Shown one piece after another: positions 9,880 through 18,320 of a DNA stretch of 32,954 nt (position 1 is its first letter; each line of letters opens with the position of its first letter). Made by a program: the position numbers and the translations under genes. The notes under the pieces are model-generated. The model was given only the letters and a program-made list of their open reading frames with translations, was not told the DNA's origin and did not search any database. The stretch covers positions 1-32,954 of the forward strand of contig JAQXNR010000131.1 of the NCBI GenBank assembly GCA_029098105.1. The letters are read 5' to 3'. The stretch comes from Lachnospiraceae bacterium. GTDB lineage: Bacteria > Bacillota > Clostridia > Lachnospirales > Lachnospiraceae.

Positions 9880-11058
9880 ATGTCTGATTTTAATGAATTA
9901 GGTGGGCTGTCTGATGGTGATAGCGGTCTGGGGGGGCTGTCCGGCGATGCCAGTATGAGAGCGCGGGATGCAGCGAACATGGCAGGACAGGATGATATGG
10001 GAATGGGATTTGATTCTGCTCCCCAGAGTTTGAGCGATTTTGATACCCAGGGAATGGGGGAAGGGTTAAGTGCCATGAAGGAAGGCCTGGGAGCAGAAAC
10101 AGGTGGCATGGAATTACATGCGGCATTGGAAGACGAAGAAGAGGAGGCACCGATTCATGCAGCCTTGGAGGACGAGGAAGAGGAGGCACCGATTCGTGCC
10201 GGAAGAGCAGAGGCAGAACCGATTCAGGCGGGATATGGACAGCCACAGACCGCAGTTGGGGGTGGGACATCTGATTCCACGTCAGGACAGGAGCGCAGTA
10301 GTTTTGACGGATATGGATTGAGCGGTGGTCCGAATCTTGCCGAGAATCCCAGCCAGAATATAGATGATATTTTTATTGCCGGCAGTTACAACCGTTCTTC
10401 TGGCAGTTCCGGAGGGGTTTCTGCCGGTGGGGGAACGATGTATGATCCGAGCAAGGAGAAGACGGATGTGCATGTGTCTTTCGGTATGCCCCCGCTGCTT
10501 AAGAAGTTGCTTATTTTCGCATGTATTATTGCTGCCATATTTGGTGTGCTGAAGTATGGACTTCATATTAAGGTAGAGAATTATTTCCATCCGGTAGATG
10601 TGCAGCAGTATATTAATTCCGATGCGGCGACTCTGGCTTCTACTCTGGGAGTGAAGTTTGATGAGACAACTGAGAGGTATCAAACGGATTATTATGACTA
10701 TACTTATAATGTGTCAGAAGCCGGTGGACTGAAACTGGTAAATTATAACGGAAAGCGCCTGTATATTGAAGTTACCGGAATGCGGATTGACTATAGCATC
10801 TATGGCATTCGTCCCCAGATTACAAAGTTTTCTGATGCGGCGACTTTACTGGCAACAGCAGGATATGGTGAAGTAGAGAGTTATGAGGAGACCGAGGAAC
10901 TGGGTTCAAATGGAGAAGAGCACTGCTTTTATAACAGCAAGACGGGAGAAGGCGTGATTGTCGGTAAAAAGGCTAATTACGAGTCAGTAAAGGCTGTTAA
11001 GTATGTAGTGAACTATAAAAAATATAAGAAAACACGCGCTAGTTTGCGGAACGAATAA
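9880..11058 (+). CDS. Acidic-repeat single-pass membrane protein of unknown function
   Basis: ATG at 9880 preceded by AGGAGG; low-complexity acidic N-terminus, one TM (LLKKLLIFACIIAAIFGVLKYGL), C-terminal globular region. The track start at 9814 lies in the -10 box. Confidence 0.75.
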   Translation: MSDFNELGGLSDGDSGLGGLSGDASMRARDAANMAGQDDMGMGFDSAPQSLSDFDTQGMGEGLSAMKEGLGAETGGMELHAALEDEEEEAPIHAALEDEEEEAPIRAGRAEAEPIQAGYGQPQTAVGGGTSDSTSGQERSSFDGYGLSGGPNLAENPSQNIDDIFIAGSYNRSSGSSGGVSAGGGTMYDPSKEKTDVHVSFGMPPLLKKLLIFACIIAAIFGVLKYGLHIKVENYFHPVDVQQYINSDAATLASTLGVKFDETTERYQTDYYDYTYNVSEAGGLKLVNYNGKRLYIEVTGMRIDYSIYGIRPQITKFSDAATLLATAGYGEVESYEETEELGSNGEEHCFYNSKTGEGVIVGKKANYESVKAVKYVVNYKKYKKTRASLRNE

Positions 11059-11077
11059 ATAGTATGAGGTGAAATAG

Positions 11078-12019
11078 TTGAGTACATTGTCAGTAGTGGT
11101 TTCTGTATACAATGAGGAATCTGTAATCAGGAAATTCCATGAAACAGTTCTTCCAGTGCTACAGGAACTGCCCTGCGATTTTGAGTTGCTTTATGTCAAT
11201 GATGGAAGTGTGGATTCCACTGAGGTGATCCTGAATGAACTGGCAGCATCGGAGGAACGGGTTAAAGTAATACATTTTTCAAGAAATTTTGGACACGAAG
11301 CGGCTATGATTGCGGGCATTGACTATGCCACTGGCGATTATATTGTCTGTATGGATGCGGATTTGCAACATCCACCGGAAAAGTTAAGGGATATTTACCA
11401 GGCTTTTTTGGAAGATAACGAGATTGTATTGATGGTTCGTAATTCCAACAAGGATGCGGGACTATTTAAAAATATAACTTCTTCTGCTTTTTATGCGTTG
11501 CTGAATTGGCTGGGGAATGACAAATTTGTCCGCAACGTTTCAGATTTCTTTGGAATGAATCGATTGGTAGCGGATTTGTTTCGCAGAGAATACCGGGAAA
11601 AGCGCAGGTATTTGCGGGGATACATTCAGCATATCGGGTTCCGTAAGAAAATTCTTTCTTATGAAGCAGCTCCACGGTATGCAGGAGAGAGCAAATACAA
11701 TGTAAAACGATTGATGAATGTGTTTGTGATTGCCATTGTGAATTTTTCAAAGAATCTGGTGCGGGCCGGGTTTGCTTTTGCGGGACTTGCTCTGGTGATT
11801 TCGTTGGTATTTGCCATATATTCTGTAGTGCTTTACTGTCGGATTCATGTATGGTCAGGAATCGGTGTTCTGGCAAGTGTAATCAGTTTCTTTTTTGCGC
11901 TGCAGTTTGTATTGATGGGTATTATGGGAGAATACATTGGCGCTATTCTGAGTGAGACGAACCGGCGTCCGATTTACATTGTCAGAGATACCCGGCATAT
12001 AGAAAAGTCTGTGAAATAA
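11078..12019 (+). CDS. GT2 family glycosyltransferase, GtrB/DPM1-like polyprenyl-phosphate glycosyltransferase
   Basis: LSVVVSVYNEESVIRKF, YVNDGSVDST, MDADLQHPPE, two C-terminal TM segments; TTG start with GAGGTG RBS. Confidence 0.9.
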   Translation: MSTLSVVVSVYNEESVIRKFHETVLPVLQELPCDFELLYVNDGSVDSTEVILNELAASEERVKVIHFSRNFGHEAAMIAGIDYATGDYIVCMDADLQHPPEKLRDIYQAFLEDNEIVLMVRNSNKDAGLFKNITSSAFYALLNWLGNDKFVRNVSDFFGMNRLVADLFRREYREKRRYLRGYIQHIGFRKKILSYEAAPRYAGESKYNVKRLMNVFVIAIVNFSKNLVRAGFAFAGLALVISLVFAIYSVVLYCRIHVWSGIGVLASVISFFFALQFVLMGIMGEYIGAILSETNRRPIYIVRDTRHIEKSVK

Positions 12020-12059
12020 TCGGACTTGTGCGTTAGACAGAGAAAGGTTTGTAGTATTT

Positions 12060-15059
12060 ATGAATGGGGCAATAAAAAGAGTAGTTCAGTTTGTGCAGTC
12101 CAAGGAGGCAATAAGATATTTGATTGCCGGAATATTTACCACCCTGGTCAATTTTTTTGTATTTATCGTTTTGCGGTATATTTTTGGCGCAGGATTGACC
12201 TTTAGTAATTTTGTTGCAGTTGTATTTGCAATTATTTTTGCGTTTTTTGCAAATAAGTTTTATGCGTTCCGGTCGGGCTCCAGACGTCCGGTGGAGATGC
12301 TGACAGAATTTTTTAAATTCGTGGGTGGGCGTTTGTTCACTATGGCGATTGAAATCGGGGGCGTCTATGTATTGGCAGTGTGGTTTGACATCCCGGATAT
12401 GATTTCCAAACTGTTGACGCAGGCAGTTGTGGTAGTGTGCAATTATGTCATTAGCAAACTGTTTGTTTTTTCCGAAAAAGAGAATCGGACGATTGTGGAA
12501 TGGGCAAAGAACAACTGGGTGTATATTGCATCCTTTGTACTGCCAGCACTGTTATTTCTGGCAGTGTGCATCCATTTTGAAATTACTCCTTTTGGGGACA
12601 AGACGTTGATGATTATTGACAGTCTTCACCAGTATCTGCCCTTTTTTTCTGAGTATTATGACAAGTTGACCGAGACGGGAGAATTTTTATATTCCTGGAA
12701 TGGGGCAATGGGATATAATTTTTTGACTCTGTGGGCCTATTACTTATCCAGTCCATTGAATTTGTTGATTTTACTTTTCCCTAAGATTCATCTGAACATG
12801 GCGATGACTCTGATTATTGGGCTGAAAATCAGTTTGAGCAGTTTGACCATGTCTTATATGCTGACAAAACTATATGACAATAAGGACGTTAAGGCAGTGC
12901 TTTTTGGTATGTGCTATGCCTTTAGCAACTATGTAATTGGTTATTATTGGAACATTATGTGGTTGGATGTACTGCTTTTGACACCGCTGGTTGTGCTTGG
13001 ACTGCATTACTTAATTACGCGTAAGGATTCCCGGCTCTATATCGGAACCTTGTTTTTGTCGCTGTTTTGTAATTTTTACATCAGTTTTATGCTGTGTATA
13101 TTTTTGGTACTCTGGTTTTTGCTGTATCCGCATAAAGGGGTTAAGGAATTTTTTACTTCCGGATTGCGCTTTGCCATCAGTTCTCTGGTGGCGGCGGGAA
13201 TGGCGGCTTTCGTGCTGATTCCCACATATATTGGTATTATGCTGACAGGACCGGCAGATTCGGAATTTCCCCAGTCTTCCTGGTATGGAAATGTAATTTC
13301 TATATTGAAGAAGTTCTGTTTGTATTCCGGGTCCATTACCAATCAGTCGGATGACGGCGGGGTGAATCTGTATTGCGGAATACTGACCGTATTTTTGGTT
13401 GTTTTATATTTTTGTGTCCGGGAAATTTCTCTTGGACAAAAGGTGAAACGTCTGCTTCTTTTGGCATTTTTTGTAGTGTCTTTTAACAACACACTGCTGA
13501 ACTATGTATGGCATGGATTTCACGACCAGTTTGGAATTCCCAACCGATTCAGTTTTCTCATGATTTTTGTCATGTTGATTATGGCATATGAAGCACTTCA
13601 ATATGTGGAAGGAATTTCTTTCTGGAAGTTTTTTGTCCCTATGCTGGTGCTGGTGGCGCTGGTTGTATATAACAATGAGGTGGAGGCACTGTTTGATGAG
13701 GAAACGGTAATTCGCACAACCATGTTTGCGTTTATTATGTATTTCCTTGCCTTTATGTTATATATAATTTTGGAGTGGAAAGAAAAAACACTGTTGTTTA
13801 TTCTTACTGGTATGGTGATGGTAGAGATTGCTGTCAATGCTATGTTCAGTTTTGAAGGGAATGGGCAGATTACCATTTCCAATTATTTTGCGGATTCCAA
13901 CAGTGTATGGGCGGCTGCAGATTCCGTTCGGGATGGTAGTTTTTACCGGGAAGAATTGAGTAAAAACAATCTTGTGGACGAGAATTTCTGGTTGAATCTG
14001 AAAAGTGTAGGCATTTTCGGTTCCACTGCCAATGGAGATGCCGTTACACTTCTGGGAAAGATGGGATTTTATACCGCTGCCAACGAGCATTTGTATAATG
14101 GTGCTACACCTCTGACGGATTCTCTGTTTGGGGTAAAGTACCTGTATATGCGCAGTGGGGATTATTTTGACCATGGTTTTGATTTTGTGAAAACGTTAAA
14201 TGGGGTGGGGATTTATGAAAATCCCTATGCCCTTTCTCTTGGATATATGGTTCAGGATTTCATAGAGGATTGGGATTATGAGCAGTATGAACCGGCAGAT
14301 GTATTGAATGATTATGTATTTTGTGCTACTGGCATAGAGGATTCCCTGTTTGTGGAACTGCCGGATGATTTCAGCGGTAGTGGGGAGAACTGTGAGGTGA
14401 ATTCCAATGGAACCGGAGATGGTACCTATGCCTATTCCCGGACAACGGATGGGGATTTGTCGGTAACCCTTACGTTACAGGCAAAAGATGACAAGCCGAT
14501 ATACATCCGGGCGACGGGAACCAATTTGTCAGGGATACAGATTTCTATTAATGGTGTGGAGCAGTGTAATGGGCGTTACTTTTTCCAATTGGTGCCGGTA
14601 GGTGACACGAGTGCCGGAGACGAGATTACAGTCCGCTATACGTTTAATGGCAGTGAGGCGGATGACCAGACGGTAAATCTGCAGGCATATTCTTTTCAGC
14701 AGGATGTGTTCCAGGAGGTGTATGACACATTGTCCCAGCAACAGTTGGAGATTGATTCCTATTCCAGCAGTAAAGTGCATGGAACCATCTATGCAGAACA
14801 GGAAGGTATTATGATGACCACGGTTATAAATGAGCCGGGATGGCATGTGTATGTGGATGGAGAGGAAGCAGAAATAGAAGAAATTGGGGATTGCTTTATT
14901 GGAGTTTATTTAGAACCGGGAGAGCATGAGATTACCCTTCGTTTTGTTCCCGAAACACTGCCGATGGCAGCGGGGATTTCGGCTTCTTCTATTGTAATAT
15001 TTGGGATTTATATAATATACTACAATAAAAGGAAACGAAAAAAGGAGGTATTTGCATGA
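12060..15059 (+). CDS. GtrA-family flippase domain fused to a YfhO-family membrane glycosyltransferase-like protein
   Basis: Residues ~1-150 are GtrA-like (AIRYLIAGIFTTLVNFFVFIVLRY...NFVAVVFAIIFAFFANKFYAF); the remainder is YfhO-like (DSLHQYLPFFSEYYDKL, GYNFLTLWAYYLSSPLNLL, multi-TM, C-terminal extracytoplasmic domain and last TM). Confidence 0.85.
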   Translation: MNGAIKRVVQFVQSKEAIRYLIAGIFTTLVNFFVFIVLRYIFGAGLTFSNFVAVVFAIIFAFFANKFYAFRSGSRRPVEMLTEFFKFVGGRLFTMAIEIGGVYVLAVWFDIPDMISKLLTQAVVVVCNYVISKLFVFSEKENRTIVEWAKNNWVYIASFVLPALLFLAVCIHFEITPFGDKTLMIIDSLHQYLPFFSEYYDKLTETGEFLYSWNGAMGYNFLTLWAYYLSSPLNLLILLFPKIHLNMAMTLIIGLKISLSSLTMSYMLTKLYDNKDVKAVLFGMCYAFSNYVIGYYWNIMWLDVLLLTPLVVLGLHYLITRKDSRLYIGTLFLSLFCNFYISFMLCIFLVLWFLLYPHKGVKEFFTSGLRFAISSLVAAGMAAFVLIPTYIGIMLTGPADSEFPQSSWYGNVISILKKFCLYSGSITNQSDDGGVNLYCGILTVFLVVLYFCVREISLGQKVKRLLLLAFFVVSFNNTLLNYVWHGFHDQFGIPNRFSFLMIFVMLIMAYEALQYVEGISFWKFFVPMLVLVALVVYNNEVEALFDEETVIRTTMFAFIMYFLAFMLYIILEWKEKTLLFILTGMVMVEIAVNAMFSFEGNGQITISNYFADSNSVWAAADSVRDGSFYREELSKNNLVDENFWLNLKSVGIFGSTANGDAVTLLGKMGFYTAANEHLYNGATPLTDSLFGVKYLYMRSGDYFDHGFDFVKTLNGVGIYENPYALSLGYMVQDFIEDWDYEQYEPADVLNDYVFCATGIEDSLFVELPDDFSGSGENCEVNSNGTGDGTYAYSRTTDGDLSVTLTLQAKDDKPIYIRATGTNLSGIQISINGVEQCNGRYFFQLVPVGDTSAGDEITVRYTFNGSEADDQTVNLQAYSFQQDVFQEVYDTLSQQQLEIDSYSSSKVHGTIYAEQEGIMMTTVINEPGWHVYVDGEEAEIEEIGDCFIGVYLEPGEHEITLRFVPETLPMAAGISASSIVIFGIYIIYYNKRKRKKEVFA

Positions 15060-16819
15060 AAGGGAAAGATGTAACCAAAGGTTATAGTCAGGCCATGCTG
15101 GGACTGGTGCTGGGAACTGTCGCGGCAATTTTGTGCGCAGTGGTGGGATTCGTTCTGGGTCCGGATTTTCTGTGGCTATGTGGCTTGCTGGGAGTCGTGA
15201 TTGCAGTCCTGTTGATTTGGAGCGTAATGAGTGTGATGGACATGAAGAAAGCGGCATCCAATGCGGTGGTGGAGAGCCGGCGGTTTGCCAAGGTGTTTTC
15301 CGATTCTCCTATGGGAATGGCACAGGCTGTTCGGATAGGACCTTCGGAATACCAGTTGATTGACACCAACGCCAAATTCCGGCAGTATTTTGGAATTATA
15401 CCGATGGACTATGACGGAATCAGTTTGTCTACCAGTTCCAATGAGATGCTGCGTTTGATGAATGCATGGATTGATGCGTTCAGTCAGAATATGGCAAATG
15501 ACGGAAGTGATGTGCAGGCATTTGAGATTACGCTGGAAAATATTGAAAAGACGTTTAATACAACTATTTTCATGGATGACCAGCAGCACATTAATCTGGT
15601 GGTGCTGGATGTGACGGAGCAGAAAGAGGCGGAGGAGAAACTGAGTAAGGCGATTGAGGAGGCAAATGCTGCCTATAAGACCCAGGGTGAGTTCCTGGCG
15701 AATATGAGCCATGAAATTCGTACTCCGATTAATGGAATTCTCGGTATGTTGCAGTTGACACTGATTTCCAATGATTTGACTACGGAAATCCGGGACAATC
15801 TGGAGACTGCAAAAAATTGTGCGGACACATTACTGCGGTTGATTAATGATATTTTGGATTACACGAAACTGGAGGCGGGTAAATATAAGATTCGCTATAC
15901 GGAAATGGACATCCGGGAAGTGATTGAAAATACAGTTAATTTACAGCGGCCGATTGCGGACAATAAGAATCTGCTTCTGGATTGTCAGATTGCGGCAAAT
16001 GCGCCGAAGATTCTGATTGGAGACCCTCAGCGGGTAGAACAGGTTTTGAACTGTATTTTGTCCAATGCCATCAAGTTTACGACGAATGGTGGTGTCCGGG
16101 TAAAGGTTGCATTTATTGAGGAAACGCCTACTCAGGTACGGGTACGGATTGCTGTGGCAGATTCCGGTATTGGTATTTCTGATGCGGATAAGGAGAAACT
16201 GTTCAAACGATTCAGCCAGGTGGATTCTTCCAATACCCGTAAATTTGGGGGAACGGGTCTTGGCCTTGTAATTACAAAACAGATTGTGGAGTTAATGAAT
16301 GGTACAATTCAGGTACAGTCGAAAGAAGGTATCGGAAGTACATTTATTATAGAGTTGCCAATGGAAGTGGTTGTAAAAGAGGAGGTTGACGAAGAAGTGA
16401 CAGATGCATCTATTTTCTCAATGGGAAGCAATGAGAGTGACAGAATTCATGTATTGATTGCCGAGGATGAGCCGGTCAATCAGCAGGTAATTGGAAAACT
16501 TCTCGGCATGGCAGGCTATGCATACGATATTGCAGAGAATGGCGAAGCGGCTGTAGAACTTTTCAAAGAGCGCAAGTACGATGTGGGGTTATTTGATGTA
16601 CAGATGCCAGTGATGGATGGACTGGAAGCGACAAAACGGATTCGCAGCATTGAGGCACAGCGTGGTGGAGCAGAGCATTTGCCGATTATTGCGGTAACTG
16701 CCCGGGCGATGTTTGGCGAAAAGGAAAAAATACTGGAGGCGAAGTTGGACGATTATGTAGCAAAGCCTTATGTATTAGAAGATATTGTTGCTGTTATTAA
16801 TAAATATACACAGAAATAG
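15056..16819 (+). CDS. Hybrid sensor histidine kinase with C-terminal receiver domain
   Basis: Two N-terminal TMs, HisKA box FLANMSHEIRTPINGILG, HATPase (DSGIGI, GTGLGLVI), REC (LIAEDEPVNQQVIGKLL, VGLFDVQMPVMDG, AKPY); ATGA overlap with the upstream gene. Confidence 0.93.
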   Translation: MKGKDVTKGYSQAMLGLVLGTVAAILCAVVGFVLGPDFLWLCGLLGVVIAVLLIWSVMSVMDMKKAASNAVVESRRFAKVFSDSPMGMAQAVRIGPSEYQLIDTNAKFRQYFGIIPMDYDGISLSTSSNEMLRLMNAWIDAFSQNMANDGSDVQAFEITLENIEKTFNTTIFMDDQQHINLVVLDVTEQKEAEEKLSKAIEEANAAYKTQGEFLANMSHEIRTPINGILGMLQLTLISNDLTTEIRDNLETAKNCADTLLRLINDILDYTKLEAGKYKIRYTEMDIREVIENTVNLQRPIADNKNLLLDCQIAANAPKILIGDPQRVEQVLNCILSNAIKFTTNGGVRVKVAFIEETPTQVRVRIAVADSGIGISDADKEKLFKRFSQVDSSNTRKFGGTGLGLVITKQIVELMNGTIQVQSKEGIGSTFIIELPMEVVVKEEVDEEVTDASIFSMGSNESDRIHVLIAEDEPVNQQVIGKLLGMAGYAYDIAENGEAAVELFKERKYDVGLFDVQMPVMDGLEATKRIRSIEAQRGGAEHLPIIAVTARAMFGEKEKILEAKLDDYVAKPYVLEDIVAVINKYTQK

Positions 16820-16826
16820 GTAAAAT

Positions 16827-18320
16827 ATGAACGAGTTAATTGAGCGTATACAAAGTGGCATAGAGGTACGGGGCAATTTCATTCAGCTCAAGGAGCGGTT
16901 AAAAGAGGCGTCTGATATAGACGCCTTTTTGCAGTGTATTGAGTGGGATATGGATTTCTTCCGGCAGTTTTTGCAGCATGAAGATGCTAAGGTGCGGAAA
17001 AACGTCATACAGATTATTGGAATCTGTGGGTTGGACGGGCTGGCGGATGATTTGTTTGCCACTTATAAAGAGGAAAAAACCTTATATTTGCGGGCGGAAT
17101 ATTTAAAAGTTTTGCAGGGGTTTGAAGTATCCCCATACCTTTCCTTTTTTGAAAAAAGAGTGGAAGAAATTCAGAAAATGGGAGATACAAAGGAAACAGA
17201 AAAGCATATAGGGGCAGAATTGCGCTGCCTCACTGCCATTTTAAAGAAATCTGGCAAAATTTCTTCTCATACTTTTATTGGAGGGGATACGATGTCTGTT
17301 ATGATTCTCACTACCCTTTCCGGGAAAGAGAGTTATTTGAAGCGGGCTGTCGAGGAGCGGATTGGTGAGGGGAAAACAACACTGGTGCGTGGGGGAGTGA
17401 AAGTTGTTTCCAGTGATTACGAAAACCTGATGAAGGTCCGCTGTTTTCAGGAATTGCTTTTTGTGCCACCGGGAATGGGAAAACTGTCTGGTTCTCCCGC
17501 AGAGATGGCGGAGCAGATGAAAAAGGCGGGGCTTCTCGAGTATTTAGAGGAACGTATGAGTGGCAGGGCGGCTTACCCCTTCCGGGTTGAGGTGAGAGGA
17601 AAAATGTCGGAGGAAGAGCGCGGCAAAGCAATTCATCAACTCAGTCAGCAGTTGGAGCGGTGTTCTGGACATCAACTTGTAAATGCACCTTCTGATTATG
17701 AAATTACTCTGCGTTTTCATAAGAGTAGCCGGGAGGAGACATATGCCTTATACCTGAAATTTTCTCTTTTGCCGGACAATCGGTTCGCTTACCGGAAACA
17801 TGTGGTGCCCTCTTCCATACAGCCCTATATGGCAGCACTGATTATGGAAATCATTCGGGAGGACACAAAAGGACGGGGGCAGGTGCTGGACCCTTTTTGT
17901 GGTGTTGGAACTATGCTCATTGAGCGCAATTACCGGGAACATGCTCACAGTTTATATGGGGTAGACATCTATGGACAGGCGGTTTACTGGGCAAATGAAC
18001 ATGCTGAACAGGCACATATGGATATTCACTATGTGCAAAAAGACATGGCGGATTTTACCCATGCGTATCCTTTTGAACTGATTATTACCAATCTTCCTGC
18101 GGCAACAAATGGCATGGAGGAAGAGCGGATTCTTGAGATTTATGAACAGTTTTTGGAGAAATGCCGGGAGTGGCTGAAACCGGATGGGCTGGTGGTAGTA
18201 TATACACAAAGCCCGTCCCTTTTGGAACGGGCTTTGAAAAATCAGAGTGCGCTGCGTATAGCGAAGCAGACTGACATGTATAAAAACGGGAAATCCAGAC
18301 TATATATTTTAACTATTTAA
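16827..18320 (+). CDS. UPF0020-like SAM-dependent (putative RNA) methyltransferase with a HEAT-like N-terminal region
   Basis: SAM motif VLDPFCGVGTMLIE, GVDIYGQAV; motif-IV position reads TNLPAATN; N-terminus FLQHEDAKVRKNVIQIIGICG. Confidence 0.7.
   Translation: MNELIERIQSGIEVRGNFIQLKERLKEASDIDAFLQCIEWDMDFFRQFLQHEDAKVRKNVIQIIGICGLDGLADDLFATYKEEKTLYLRAEYLKVLQGFEVSPYLSFFEKRVEEIQKMGDTKETEKHIGAELRCLTAILKKSGKISSHTFIGGDTMSVMILTTLSGKESYLKRAVEERIGEGKTTLVRGGVKVVSSDYENLMKVRCFQELLFVPPGMGKLSGSPAEMAEQMKKAGLLEYLEERMSGRAAYPFRVEVRGKMSEEERGKAIHQLSQQLERCSGHQLVNAPSDYEITLRFHKSSREETYALYLKFSLLPDNRFAYRKHVVPSSIQPYMAALIMEIIREDTKGRGQVLDPFCGVGTMLIERNYREHAHSLYGVDIYGQAVYWANEHAEQAHMDIHYVQKDMADFTHAYPFELIITNLPAATNGMEEERILEIYEQFLEKCREWLKPDGLVVVYTQSPSLLERALKNQSALRIAKQTDMYKNGKSRLYILTI
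18207..18236 (-). terminator. Putative terminator for the minus-strand protease, embedded in the methyltransferase CDS
   Basis: CAAAGCCCGT (18207-18216) and ACGGGCTTTG (18227-18236), perfect 10-bp inverted repeat about 80 nt downstream of the protease stop; T-run is short. Confidence 0.5.
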
